64,000 bases of DNA. It comes from Pacificitalea manganoxidans. Its GTDB lineage: Bacteria; Pseudomonadota; Alphaproteobacteria; Rhodobacterales; Rhodobacteraceae. The notes under the pieces are model-generated. The model was not told where the DNA came from. It worked only from the letters and a program-made list of their open reading frames with translations, and ran no database searches. The position numbers and the translations under genes are program-made. The stretch covers positions 62,001 through 126,000 of the forward strand of contig NZ_CP021405.1 in the NCBI RefSeq assembly GCF_002504165.1. The letters run 5' to 3'. This document shows, piece after piece, positions 15,490 to 23,970 of this stretch; the first letter of the stretch is position 1; each line of letters begins with the position of its first letter.

Positions 15490-17796
15490 ATGTGCGCGTC
15501 ACGCGTCCTTGCGACCCCCCCCGCCCTTCCTTCGTTCCGCTCGTGTCATCCGTCCTTGGGGCGGATGCTGGCCACCACCGCGCTTGGCGGCTTTGTCATG
15601 CTCAGCGGCATGGCCGCGCAGGCGCAGGTGCAGACCGCCGCCGCGCCCGAACAGGCCGAAACCGGCGATGACGCCTATCTCGGCACGATCGTCATCAACG
15701 CCGCGTCCGAGGAGCTGAAACAGGCGCTCGGCGCCTCCACCATCACCGCCGAGGATATCCAGGACTATCTCATCACCAATGACGTGGCCGAACTGGTGAA
15801 AACCCAGCCGGGCGTCAATCTGACCGGCAACACCCCCACCGGCCAGCGCGGCAACAACCGTCAGATCGACCTGCGCGGCATGGGGCCGGAAAACACCCTG
15901 ATCCTGATCGACGGGCGTCCGGCCCTGTCGCGCAACTCCGTGCGGATGGGCCGCTCGGGCGAGCGGGACACCCGTGGCGACAGCAACTGGGTGCCTGCCT
16001 CCGCGATCGAGCGGATCGAGGTCATTCGCGGCCCGGCGGCGGCGCGCTACGGCTCCGGCGCGGCTGGCGGCGTCGTGAACATCATCACCAAGGCCCCGGT
16101 CGAGCGGGAAACCACTGCAACCTTCTTTACCGAACTGCCCGAAAGCGAGGACGAAGGCGCGACCTATCGCGCCAATGTCGTCACCTCCGGGCCGATCACC
16201 GATGTGCTGTCGTTCCGCTCCTATCTGAACCTGAACAAGACCGAAGGCGACGATCCCGACATCAACGCCGCCGCGACCGAGGATGGCGAAAGCGTCGCCG
16301 CCGGGTCCGAAGGCGTCACCAATGTCGATGTCAGCACCTTGCTGGAATTCCGCCCCGATGCCGCCAATACATGGGGGGTCGAACTGGGCTATAGCCGTCA
16401 GGGCAATCTCTACGCCGCCGACGCGCTGTTCCAGTCGGTCGATACCGAAGTGTCCGAAGGCACCACGCTGGCCGATCTGGCGGGCGAGGAAACCAACGTG
16501 CTGCAACGCACCACGCTGGCGCTGACCCATCGCGGCGATTACGATTTCGGCAAATCCAACAGCTTCCTGCAATGGGAACACACCGACAACCGCCGCCTGT
16601 CCGAAGGCCTCGCCGGCGGCGGTGAGGGCCGGATCAATTCCGAGGAGGAGTATAACACCGCCCTTCTCGACAACGTCACCGCGAAAACCGAATGGGATCT
16701 CTATTCCAACGCGTTCGGCATCAACCAGACCTTTACGCTGGGAGCGGAATATCGCGGCGAGTTCCTCGATGATCCCACCTCTGTCACGCAGGATCTGGGT
16801 CTGGACGAGGGCGAGGAAATCGACGGCACCACCACCGATCCCGACGACCGTGACGGCACGCCCTCGGCGCATCTGATCGGCTTCTACGTCGAAGATAACA
16901 TGATGCTCAGCGACAGCTTCATGCTGACGCCGGGCCTGCGGGTAGATTACCATTCCGAAGCAGGGGTGAACTGGTCGCCAAGCCTCAACGCCTCGTGGGA
17001 GGCCACGCCCGAAATCACGGTAAAGGCCGGGATCAGCCGCGCGTTCAAGGCGCCGAACCTTTACCAGTTGAACCCCGACTATGTGTATCGCACCCGTGGC
17101 AACGGCTGTCCGGTCAGCTATCCCAGTCTGGGCGGCGGCTGTGACATCCTCGGCAATCCCGATCTGGAACACGAACTGTCGTGGAACAAGGAAATCGGCA
17201 TCGCCTATCGCAACAACGATGGCTGGAACGCGGGCCTGACCTATTTCCGCAACGATTACGAAAACAAGATCGGTGCGTCGCTGACGCCGGTCGCCGTGGT
17301 CGGCGATACGCAGGTGTTCCGTTGGGAAAACACGCCCGAAGCCATCGTCGAAGGGCTGGAAGGCAACCTGCGCGTGCCGCTGCGCGAGGATTTGAGTTGG
17401 TCCACCAACGCCACCGTCATGCTGCGGTCCGAGAATCTCGAAACCGGGCAGCCGCTGTCGCTGGTGCCGGACTACACGATCAACTCGCAACTGGATTGGC
17501 AGTATCGCGACAACTGGACCTTCAACCTTGCCGTCAATCACTATGGCCGGATCCAAAGCCCGGACACATCGGTCACGAATGGGGGCGAGATCGAAAACAA
17601 CGAGGACCGCGATCCCTACACGCTGGTCAATCTGACCACGACCTACGGGTTCGATAACGGGTTTTCGTTGCAGGCCGGGGTGAAGAACCTGTTCAACACC
17701 GAAATCTACCGTGAAGGCACGTCGAACAACGCCGGGGCCAACACCTATAACGAGCCGGGCCGCTCGTTCATCGTCTCGCTCAGCAAGACGTTCTGA
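15490..17796 (+). CDS. fepA: TonB-dependent ferric-catecholate receptor (FepA-type)
   Basis: A 768-residue outer-membrane receptor. After the signal peptide (ending MAAQAQ) comes a plug domain with VKTQPGVNLTGNTPTGQRGN, QIDLRGMGPENTLILIDGRP and RIEVIRGPAAARYGSGAAGG, nearly the FepA/PfeA sequence, and then a beta-barrel ending SFIVSLSKTF with a terminal Phe. These enterobactin-type plug motifs agree with the DHB-serine synthesis genes in front. GGAG precedes the ATG at 15490. Transport is powered by the TonB-ExbB-ExbD operon directly downstream. No FepBCDG ABC transporter is in the window. Confidence 0.93.
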   Translation: MCASRVLATPPALPSFRSCHPSLGRMLATTALGGFVMLSGMAAQAQVQTAAAPEQAETGDDAYLGTIVINAASEELKQALGASTITAEDIQDYLITNDVAELVKTQPGVNLTGNTPTGQRGNNRQIDLRGMGPENTLILIDGRPALSRNSVRMGRSGERDTRGDSNWVPASAIERIEVIRGPAAARYGSGAAGGVVNIITKAPVERETTATFFTELPESEDEGATYRANVVTSGPITDVLSFRSYLNLNKTEGDDPDINAAATEDGESVAAGSEGVTNVDVSTLLEFRPDAANTWGVELGYSRQGNLYAADALFQSVDTEVSEGTTLADLAGEETNVLQRTTLALTHRGDYDFGKSNSFLQWEHTDNRRLSEGLAGGGEGRINSEEEYNTALLDNVTAKTEWDLYSNAFGINQTFTLGAEYRGEFLDDPTSVTQDLGLDEGEEIDGTTTDPDDRDGTPSAHLIGFYVEDNMMLSDSFMLTPGLRVDYHSEAGVNWSPSLNASWEATPEITVKAGISRAFKAPNLYQLNPDYVYRTRGNGCPVSYPSLGGGCDILGNPDLEHELSWNKEIGIAYRNNDGWNAGLTYFRNDYENKIGASLTPVAVVGDTQVFRWENTPEAIVEGLEGNLRVPLREDLSWSTNATVMLRSENLETGQPLSLVPDYTINSQLDWQYRDNWTFNLAVNHYGRIQSPDTSVTNGGEIENNEDRDPYTLVNLTTTYGFDNGFSLQAGVKNLFNTEIYREGTSNNAGANTYNEPGRSFIVSLSKTF

Positions 17797-17802
17797 TCCC
17801 GC

Positions 17803-17841
17803 CCCGCGCCGTTGTCTCATACGGCGGCGCGGGTGCTTTTG
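17803..17841 (+). terminator. Intrinsic terminator after fepA
   Basis: Perfect nine-base arms (17803-17811 and 17825-17833) are followed by TGCTTTTGT. It begins seven bases past the receptor stop. Confidence 0.65.
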
Positions 17842-18040
17842 TCCCCGCCGTGACCCAGCCGTGACCGGTGGGGCCATGCGTTTCGGCGCGCTTTGACCCG
17901 GGCCCTTGGGGCCGCGCGGTCTGCCCCCTCCTCCGTCGACCCCTTCGCACGCGGATGGCTGCACCCCGCCTGTGACAGGAAGGAGGTCAGCGCCACGCGC
18001 ACTGCGTGCACAGTCTCTCCATCTTCCGTCCAAAAATTAC

Positions 18041-18057
18041 CCGATCTATTTAATCAG
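18041..18057 (-). promoter_or_regulatory. Iron-box upstream of first TonB operon
   Basis: Read on the minus strand, CTGATTAAATAGATCGG fits CYGAYYAWWWTRRTCRG with one mismatch. It sits in A+T-rich DNA about 115 bases before the operon start. Confidence 0.6.
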
Positions 18058-18172
18058 GTATTGCGCACCCCAGCATTTCATGGTGGGTAGGGGCCGACCG
18101 CTCAGCCCAGACCACGCATGTCCCAGCCAGAGCCGCCCTCACCCTGACTGTCGATAACCTGCGGAGATCAGC

Positions 18173-18700
18173 TTGACCGTTCCGTCCTCCCCCGCTTTTG
18201 CCGCCCGGCTTGGGCCGCTTTGTCTGGCGCTGGCCGTGACCATGCCGCAGGCGCTTGCCGCGCAGGAGCCGTCCACACCCCCCACGCCTGCCGCCACGCC
18301 CCCCGCCGCCGGGCTCGCGATCGAGCTGAACGCCGCCGCCAATCACGACGGCGGCTGCCTGCTGTCCTTTGTGGCGCAGAACGGCACCGGGCAGGATATC
18401 GACCGCGCGGTGTTCGAAACGGTGCTGTTCACCGCCGAAGGTCAGGTTGACCGGCTGTCGCTGTTCGATTTCGGCGCGCTGCCCGATGGCCGCCCCCGCG
18501 TGCGGCAATTCGTGGTGCCGCAGGCCGCCTGTGACGGGCTGGGCCAAGTGCTGTTCAACGGCGCGCACACCTGTGAACAGCCTGCCACCGCCACCGCCAC
18601 TGCCACCGCCAACCCCGCCGACACCCCCGCCGCCGCTCTTGCCGCCTGTGACGGCGCGCTGCGGCTGTCGACCCGAACCCAGATCGAGGTGACCGGATGA
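18173..18700 (+). CDS. Secreted protein of TonB operon, copy A (unknown function)
   Basis: A 175-residue protein with a signal peptide ending ALAAQ, then a Pro/Thr-rich linker and a domain with four cysteines. It is a paralog of the protein at 20322-20789: both contain RLxLFDxGALPxxRPRVRxF, an AC-x4-GQVL-x-NGAxTC stretch and end IEVTG. Translation probably starts at TTG 18173 with GGAG upstream. The stop overlaps exbB, so it belongs to the exbB-exbD-exbD-tonB operon. A periplasmic role linked to TonB action is inferred; the function is not known to me. Confidence 0.7.
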   Translation: MTVPSSPAFAARLGPLCLALAVTMPQALAAQEPSTPPTPAATPPAAGLAIELNAAANHDGGCLLSFVAQNGTGQDIDRAVFETVLFTAEGQVDRLSLFDFGALPDGRPRVRQFVVPQAACDGLGQVLFNGAHTCEQPATATATATANPADTPAAALAACDGALRLSTRTQIEVTG

Positions 18701-19419
18701 CCCTGCTTCTTGATGCCCTGAACCGCGTCGCCGATCTGGGCGGGCCGGTGGTGATGCTGCTGCTCGCCGTGTCGGTTCTGACCCTTGCCGTCGTGCTGTA
18801 TAAGCTGTGGCAATTCGCAGCCGCCGGGGTGGGCCGCCACCGCGCGCTGGCACAGGCCGTCGCCGCGTGGGATGCGGGCGACCGCGCCGCGGCCGAGGCC
18901 GCGCTGGCCCGCTCGCGCAGCTACCTCGCCCCCGTCATCGACATGGCTTTCAACGCCGATCCCAGCGCGGCCAAACGGCTGGAGGCCGAGGCCGAAACCC
19001 GCTTTGCTCGGTTGGAACGCGGACTGCGCTTTCTCGATTCCGTGGCGCAGCTTGCCCCGCTTCTGGGTCTGTTCGGCACCGTGCTGGGCATGATCGAGGC
19101 GTTTCAGTCGTTGCAGGACGCAGGCTCGCAGGTCGATCCGTCGCTGCTGGCGGGCGGGATCTGGGTCGCGCTGCTGACCACCGCCGTGGGGCTCGTCGTG
19201 GCCATGCCGACCGCGCTGATCCTCAGCTGGTTCGAGGCCCGCATGGATGCCGAACGTGTCACCGCCGAACGCGCGGTGCAGACCGTGCTTGCGCCGCAGG
19301 GCGGGCCGCGCGTGCCGGTTTCCGCCGCCGCATCCCCCGCAACCGCGTTCCCCGTCACCGCATCCACCGCCCCGGCGGGTTCAGGTGGAGGCTTCGCAGG
19401 ACAGCCGCACCATGGCTAG
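18697..19419 (+). CDS. exbB: ExbB/TolQ-type proton-channel protein (system 1)
   Basis: A 240-residue inner-membrane protein with three helices: the first around GGPVVMLLLAVSVLTLAVVL, the others in LAPLLGLFGTVLGMIEAFQS and GIWVALLTTAVGLVVAMPTA, the classic ExbB pattern. With ExbD it uses proton motive force to drive TonB. It is coupled to the preceding secreted-protein gene (ATGA overlap) and overlaps the next exbD gene. Its C-terminal tail is Ala/Pro-rich. Confidence 0.93.
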   Translation: MTLLLDALNRVADLGGPVVMLLLAVSVLTLAVVLYKLWQFAAAGVGRHRALAQAVAAWDAGDRAAAEAALARSRSYLAPVIDMAFNADPSAAKRLEAEAETRFARLERGLRFLDSVAQLAPLLGLFGTVLGMIEAFQSLQDAGSQVDPSLLAGGIWVALLTTAVGLVVAMPTALILSWFEARMDAERVTAERAVQTVLAPQGGPRVPVSAAASPATAFPVTASTAPAGSGGGFAGQPHHG

Positions 19420-19852
19420 GATCCGCAAACCCCGGCGGCGGCTGTCGATGACCTCGCTCATCGACGTGATCTTCCTGCTGCTGCTGTTCTTCATGCTGAC
19501 CTCGACCTTCTCGAAATTCTCGGAGGTGGAGCTGGCCTCTGCCGCAGGCTCGGCGCAGGCGGCCCCGTCGCAGGCGCGTCCGATCTTTCTGCAACTGGAT
19601 GCCGAGGGGCTGCGGATCAACGGGCGCGACCACACGCTGGCGTCATTGGCCGAGGCGCTCGCCGCGCCGCGGTTTCAGCCCGATGCGCCCGAACCCGGCA
19701 CCGCGATCCCGACGGACGCCGCCGACGCGACCCCGGTGCCGGTCATCGTGTCGCTGGGCGCGGATGTCACCGCGCAGCGGCTGACCGATCTGCTGGTGGC
19801 CCTGCGCCAGATCCCCGGCGCCACACCGACCATTCTGGGAGATCCGGCATGA
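19412..19852 (+). CDS. exbD: ExbD/TolR-type protein 1 (system 1)
   Basis: A 146-residue protein with a basic cytoplasmic N-terminus (ARIRKPRRR), then SMTSLIDVIFLLLLFFMLTS, the ExbD membrane helix with the essential aspartate, and a periplasmic domain. The ATG at 19412 is chosen because CAGGA lies upstream and residues before it are not ExbD-like. It overlaps exbB by eight bases. A second, different exbD follows directly, so the motor probably uses an ExbD heterodimer. Confidence 0.9.
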   Translation: MARIRKPRRRLSMTSLIDVIFLLLLFFMLTSTFSKFSEVELASAAGSAQAAPSQARPIFLQLDAEGLRINGRDHTLASLAEALAAPRFQPDAPEPGTAIPTDAADATPVPVIVSLGADVTAQRLTDLLVALRQIPGATPTILGDPA

Positions 19853-20265
19853 AACGGGGACGCCGCGCCTCGACCCGCGAACCGACCATCGCGCTTATCA
19901 ACATCGTCTTTCTGATGCTGGTGTTTTTCATGGTGGCGGGCACGCTGGCGCAGCCGCTCGACAGCAGCCTGTCGCTGGTGCGCACCGCCGATCTGGAAGG
20001 CCGCGCGCCGCCTGATACGCTCGTCGTTCATGCCGACGGGCGGCTCAGCTATCGCGGCCGCGATGTCGCCTCCGCGCAGGCCTATCTCGATCTGCGCGCG
20101 GCCGATGCCACCCAGATGCCCGATCCCGACCCGGATGCCCCCACCGCCGTGCGGCTGGTGCCCGACCGCGACCTGCCCGCCGCGAAACTGGTCGCACTGG
20201 GCCGCGATCTGGCCGCTGCCGGGGCCGGATCGGTGATGATCGTCACCGAACGCGCGCTGGACTAG
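19849..20265 (+). CDS. exbD: ExbD/TolR-type protein 2 (system 1)
   Basis: A 138-residue ExbD family member: basic start (KRGRRASTREPT), then IALINIVFLMLVFFMVAGTL and a periplasmic domain. The usual membrane Asp at the helix start is replaced by Asn (LINIVF instead of LIDVIF), so this copy may be structural while the first copy carries the proton-sensitive Asp. It overlaps the first exbD stop by four bases. The second TonB system in the window has the same Asp/Asn pair. Confidence 0.88.
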   Translation: MKRGRRASTREPTIALINIVFLMLVFFMVAGTLAQPLDSSLSLVRTADLEGRAPPDTLVVHADGRLSYRGRDVASAQAYLDLRAADATQMPDPDPDAPTAVRLVPDRDLPAAKLVALGRDLAAAGAGSVMIVTERALD

Positions 20266-20321
20266 GCGCGCGCCACCGCTCCCGCAACCGCACCGATCAC
20301 CCAAGTCACGAGGATCACAGT

Positions 20322-20789
20322 ATGCGTTCCGTTACCGCCTCGCTTCTTTGCCGTTTGACCGCCGGGGTCGGGCTTGCCGCGCTTTGCGCCACCGCGACCG
20401 CCGCGCAGGATGCCGCCCCGACCCCGACATCGACCTCGGCCTCGACCCCGGCGCTCTCGCTCACGCTCAACACCACGCAGGATGAGGCCGGAAGCTGCAC
20501 GCTCACCTTCGTGCTGCGCAACGGGCTGGCCGCGCCGGTTGGCGCTTTGGTCTACGAGGTCGCCCTGTTCGATGCCGCAGGCACGCTGGATCGGCTGATG
20601 TTGTTCGATATGGGCGCGCTGCCGCTGGACCGGCCCCGCGTGCGCCGGTTCTCGGTGCCGGGGCGCGCCTGCGCTGATCTGGGTCAGGTTCTGGTCAACG
20701 GGGCGCCCACCTGCACCGGCGTCGCCCCCGGCGCCTGCATCGACGCGCTGCGCCCGGGCAGCGACACCGCCATCGAGGTCACCGGATGA
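20322..20789 (+). CDS. Secreted protein of TonB operon, copy B (unknown function)
   Basis: A 155-residue secreted protein with a signal peptide ending ATAAQ, paralogous to copy A at 18173-18700. Shared features are a CxLxFxxxNG core, DRLMLFDMGALPLDRPRVRR, paired cysteines around GRACADLGQVLVNGAPTC and the ending IEVTG. The stop overlaps the tonB start. One copy thus precedes exbB and one precedes tonB, which suggests duplication inside the operon and perhaps pairing of the two proteins. No known enzyme motif is visible. Confidence 0.7.
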   Translation: MRSVTASLLCRLTAGVGLAALCATATAAQDAAPTPTSTSASTPALSLTLNTTQDEAGSCTLTFVLRNGLAAPVGALVYEVALFDAAGTLDRLMLFDMGALPLDRPRVRRFSVPGRACADLGQVLVNGAPTCTGVAPGACIDALRPGSDTAIEVTG

Positions 20790-21856
20790 AACGCGCCTAT
20801 GTCATCGCCTTCGGGCTGTCGCTGATCGCCCACGGGGCCGGGGCCGTCTGGCTCGTGCAGTCGGAGCCGCCCCCCCAATCGGAGGGCGCGGCAGGCAGCA
20901 GCGATATCAAACTTGGCAACAGCTTTGCCGATATGGCGGTGGGCACGCTGACCTCGGACAGTGCCGAGGCAGAGACCGCCGAAACGCCGCCGCCCCCCGC
21001 CGCCGCGCCGGCGCCGGAGCCGACCCCCGCGCCCGCGCCACAGGCCGAAGCGGCCCCTGCCCCCGCGCCCGCCGAAACCGCACCTGCTGACGCGCCGCCC
21101 GCCGCGCAACCTCCCGCGCCGCGCGAACAGGCGCAGCCTGCGCCCATGCCCACCCCGGCCGAGGCCCCCGCGCCCAGCATCGACACCGCCGTGGCCGCGC
21201 CGGTGCCCAACACGCCGGATATCCCGACCCCGGCGCCTGCGCCCAGCCCGGCCCCGCAGACCGACACCACCGCGCCGCAGGATACCGCGCCCGACACCCC
21301 CGCGACCGCCGTTGCCGTGTCCCGCCGTCCGCCGCGTATGCCCGATCAGGTGGCGCAGGCCCGCGCGCAGGAACAGGCCCGGCGTGATCGTCAGGCCGCC
21401 CAGCAGGAACAGGCCCGCGCCGAGGAACGCCAGCGGCAGCAAGCGCGCGAAGCCACCCGCCAGCAACAGAAGGCCGCCCAGCCGCGCGGCAATTCCGACC
21501 GGAACGCGACCCAAGGCAGCAGCGCCGGTCAGCGCAGCGCCCGCAGCGCCTCGGCCTCCTCCGGCGCGTCGCGCAGCAGCACCGAACAGGGCAACGCGGC
21601 AGCGTCGAACTACCCCGGCAGCATCATGCGCCAGATCTCCCGCGTGCCGCGTCCCAAAGGCGTCGGGCGCGGGGCGACGCTGGTCGCGTTCTCGATCTCC
21701 GGCGGCGGCGGGTTGGGGTCGGTCGGGGTGGCGCGCAGTTCCGGCTCGCCTGCGCTGGACCGCGCCGCCGTGCAACTGATCCGCCGCGCTGCCCCGTTTC
21801 CGCCGCCGCCGCCCGGCGCGCGCCGCAGCTATCAGGTCAGCGTCGAGGGGCGCTGA
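20786..21856 (+). CDS. tonB: TonB energy-transducing protein (system 1)
   Basis: A 356-residue TonB-like protein. It has one N-terminal helix (AYVIAFGLSLIAHGAGAVWL), a long Pro/Ala-rich spacer, a Gln/Arg-rich segment (about 185-230) likely to be helical, and a C-terminal domain containing YPGSIMRQISRVPRPKGVGR and GSPALDRAAVQLIRRAAPFP. It should link the ExbBD motor to the FepA-type receptor encoded just upstream. It ends six bases before the convergent galM gene. Confidence 0.9.
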   Translation: MKRAYVIAFGLSLIAHGAGAVWLVQSEPPPQSEGAAGSSDIKLGNSFADMAVGTLTSDSAEAETAETPPPPAAAPAPEPTPAPAPQAEAAPAPAPAETAPADAPPAAQPPAPREQAQPAPMPTPAEAPAPSIDTAVAAPVPNTPDIPTPAPAPSPAPQTDTTAPQDTAPDTPATAVAVSRRPPRMPDQVAQARAQEQARRDRQAAQQEQARAEERQRQQAREATRQQQKAAQPRGNSDRNATQGSSAGQRSARSASASSGASRSSTEQGNAAASNYPGSIMRQISRVPRPKGVGRGATLVAFSISGGGGLGSVGVARSSGSPALDRAAVQLIRRAAPFPPPPPGARRSYQVSVEGR

Positions 21857-21862
21857 GCCCCG

Positions 21863-22882
21863 TCACACCGCCGCGATCCGGTAGCGGACCCGGTGCAGAT
21901 AGGTGTCGCCGGGGCGCAGGATGACAGGCGGAAAATCCCCCCGGTTCACCGCATCGGGCCAGCCTTGGGTTTCCAGCGCCAGTCCCGCGAACGCGCCATA
22001 GCGCCGCCCGCCCAACCCGGTCATCTCGGGCAGCCCGTGCCCGTCATAGACCTGAAGGCCGGGCTGGTCCGTCTCCACCTCCAACACCCGCGTGGCGCTG
22101 GTCACCCGCGCCACCCGCCGCATCCCGTCTGATCCGGCAGGCGCGTCCGACAGGCAGAAATTATGGTCGATCCCCGCGCGCCCAAGCGCCCGTCCCTCGG
22201 GTGCGGTGAAATCGAACCGGGTGCCCGCCACCGCGGCGGGGGCCGCGGCGACGGGGATGCCGCGCCCATCTACCGGCAGATAGCGCGGCGCGTCGATCCA
22301 CAGCCGGTGCTCCGGCACGGGGTCCCGCACGGGGTCCGGCCCGCCCAGTTGGAAATAACTATGATGGGCAAAGTTGCAGGGCGTCGCCGCATCGGTCCGC
22401 GCGCGCAGGGTCACCGCCAGCGTCGCGTCAGGCTCCAGCGCGATCTCCGCCTCCGCCCGCAGGGTGCCGGGAAATCCCATCTCGCCCGCAGGCGACAGCC
22501 ACGCGAACCGCACCCGATCCGCGCGCAGGGCCGTCACCTCCCAGATCCGGGCCGACGCGCCCCCGGCCCCGCCATGCAGCGTCACCCCCGGCTCATTGGC
22601 CTGTGTCGCGTGGCGGGTGCCGCCTAGGTCGAAACCCGCGCCGCCAATTCGGTTGGCGCAGCGCCCGACAATGGCCCCGAAATAATTCATCGCGTCCAGA
22701 TAGGGCGTCACCTCATCGGCCCCCAGAACCAGCGGCGCGTCCTGCCCCGCCAGCCGCAGATCCCGCAGCCGCGCGCCGTAATCCAGCAGATCCGCGCGCA
22801 GCCCGCCGCCGGTCAGGCGGATGTTTCGCACCGGCGTGCCATCGGGCAGCCTGCCGAATTCGGTCACCTGCGGCGCGGTCAT
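21863..22882 (-). CDS. galM: Aldose 1-epimerase (GalM family)
   Basis: Interconverts alpha and beta anomers of aldoses. The 339-residue protein shows the family features: NYFGAIVGRCANRIGGAGF with the conserved Gly-Arg-x-x-Asn-Arg motif, HGGAGGASARIWEV, the catalytic histidine in CNFAHHSYFQLGG, the Asp in IDHNFCLSD, and the catalytic glutamate in LALETQGWPDAVN. It overlaps the GntR regulator start region by four bases and is probably co-transcribed with it. It faces the TonB operon tail to tail. Confidence 0.92.
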   Translation of the reverse strand: MTAPQVTEFGRLPDGTPVRNIRLTGGGLRADLLDYGARLRDLRLAGQDAPLVLGADEVTPYLDAMNYFGAIVGRCANRIGGAGFDLGGTRHATQANEPGVTLHGGAGGASARIWEVTALRADRVRFAWLSPAGEMGFPGTLRAEAEIALEPDATLAVTLRARTDAATPCNFAHHSYFQLGGPDPVRDPVPEHRLWIDAPRYLPVDGRGIPVAAAPAAVAGTRFDFTAPEGRALGRAGIDHNFCLSDAPAGSDGMRRVARVTSATRVLEVETDQPGLQVYDGHGLPEMTGLGGRRYGAFAGLALETQGWPDAVNRGDFPPVILRPGDTYLHRVRYRIAAV

Positions 22883-23616
22883 GCCGGACCCTCCGCGCCG
22901 TCGCGTGCTGGACCGGACAGGCCCATCTCCCCCAGCCCGTCGAACCCGTCGAGCCGCGCCGCCAGCGCATTGCGGATATGGATGCGCGAGGTCTGCTCCG
23001 CCCGGTCCGGGTCGCGCGCCGCGATCGCGTCCAGTATCGCCGCATGTTCGGCCATCACCTGACCCGAACGCCCGCCCTGATAGAATGTCGTCGGGCCCAG
23101 CAGCGACAGCGTGTCGGTCAGTTCCGCCAGCGCCGCATCCAGAAACCGATTGCGCGCCGCGACATGGATCGCCTCGTGAAACCGCAGATTGACCTCTTTC
23201 GCCTTCAGCGCCGCGACAGACGGCAGCGCGGCGAACCGGTCATGCAGGCTGCGCAACATCATCAGTTCCGGCTCCGAGCGGTGCTGCGCTGCGAACCGGG
23301 CCGCCGCGCCTTCGAGCACCTCGCGCATCGCGTAGACCTCGAACATGTCACCGGGACTGAGCCGCCGCACGACCAGCCCGCGCCCGGCGCTGCGCTCCAC
23401 CAGTTTACGGCCCAACAGACGGTTGAACGCCTCGCGCACCGGGGTGCGGCTGACCGACAGGGCCTCGGCCACGTCCTCTTCGCGCAGGCGGTCGCCCGGC
23501 TGCAACACGCCCTCGCGCAGCCCGGTCCGCAGCGCGGCGAACACCGCCGCACCGCGATTGCCGCCGCCCTCATCGGGCAGCCGCAGGCGAAGTTTGGGAG
23601 GATCGGCTTTCGTCAT
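22879..23616 (-). CDS. GntR-family (FCD domain) transcriptional regulator
   Basis: A 245-residue regulator: N-terminal winged helix with QPGDRLREEDVAEALSVSRT and PVREAFNRLLGRKLV, and a C-terminal all-helical FCD ligand domain (YAMREVLEGAAARFAAQ, RFHEAIHVAARNRF). It is divergent from the AbrB-like membrane protein gene; the palindrome at 23849-23868 in the shared gap is its likely operator. The start at 23616 gives a family-normal length, while an upstream ATG would add 39 unlikely residues. It probably controls the galM and/or AbrB-dehydrogenase operons in response to a sugar acid. Confidence 0.88.
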   Translation of the reverse strand: MTKADPPKLRLRLPDEGGGNRGAAVFAALRTGLREGVLQPGDRLREEDVAEALSVSRTPVREAFNRLLGRKLVERSAGRGLVVRRLSPGDMFEVYAMREVLEGAAARFAAQHRSEPELMMLRSLHDRFAALPSVAALKAKEVNLRFHEAIHVAARNRFLDAALAELTDTLSLLGPTTFYQGGRSGQVMAEHAAILDAIAARDPDRAEQTSRIHIRNALAARLDGFDGLGEMGLSGPARDGAEGPA

Positions 23617-23970
23617 CTGGCTCTCGGCTTTGGCGGCAATCGTCGTCGGGCGGGCGGTGTCGTGCAAGCACGCTTGGCGGTCGGGGTCGGCGGTCTGTCT
23701 CGGGCGGTCTGATCGGCGTCGGGTCGGCAGCACTATTACGAAACATACGCGGCGCGGTGACCGAAACCCACGGCGCGCCCCCCTGTAGCCGGTCCCCTCA
23801 TCCCCCGCACATCATAAGTTTCGACGGTTGCACCGCCTCGGGATTTTACTGTATACAATAAAATACAGAAGGTCACGCACCGCTGTGCCGCCTCATCCTT
23901 TTTCCCGGTCCGCTCCTGCCGGTGCCCGGCCCGTGCATCCCGCCTTCCTTCTCCGGCAAGAGAGCCTGCC
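23617..23970. other. Divergent regulatory region
   Basis: A 354-base gap between the GntR gene and the AbrB-like gene. It holds an A+T-rich island around 23843-23875 with the operator described separately. No other gene is convincing. Confidence 0.45.
23849..23868. promoter_or_regulatory. Likely GntR operator (CTGTAT-N8-ATACAG)
   Basis: A perfect six-base inverted repeat containing the inner palindrome TGTATACA. It lies between divergent GntR and AbrB-like genes. The same TGTATACA core occurs in the operator region of the other GntR gene at 37704. Confidence 0.6.

Larger units (their letters stand above)
17797..18172. other. Intergenic region between fepA and TonB operon
   Basis: A 376-base gap with no convincing gene. 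It starts with a terminator hairpin (17803-17841), then a G+C-rich middle, then an A+T-rich stretch around 18025-18060 that includes an iron-box on the minus strand and probably the promoter of the following operon. Confidence 0.5.

Noticed and set aside
15499-18033. 844-codon open frame antisense to fepA
   Set aside because: It mirrors the codon structure of the receptor gene and shows no domain; long antisense frames are common in such G+C-rich DNA.
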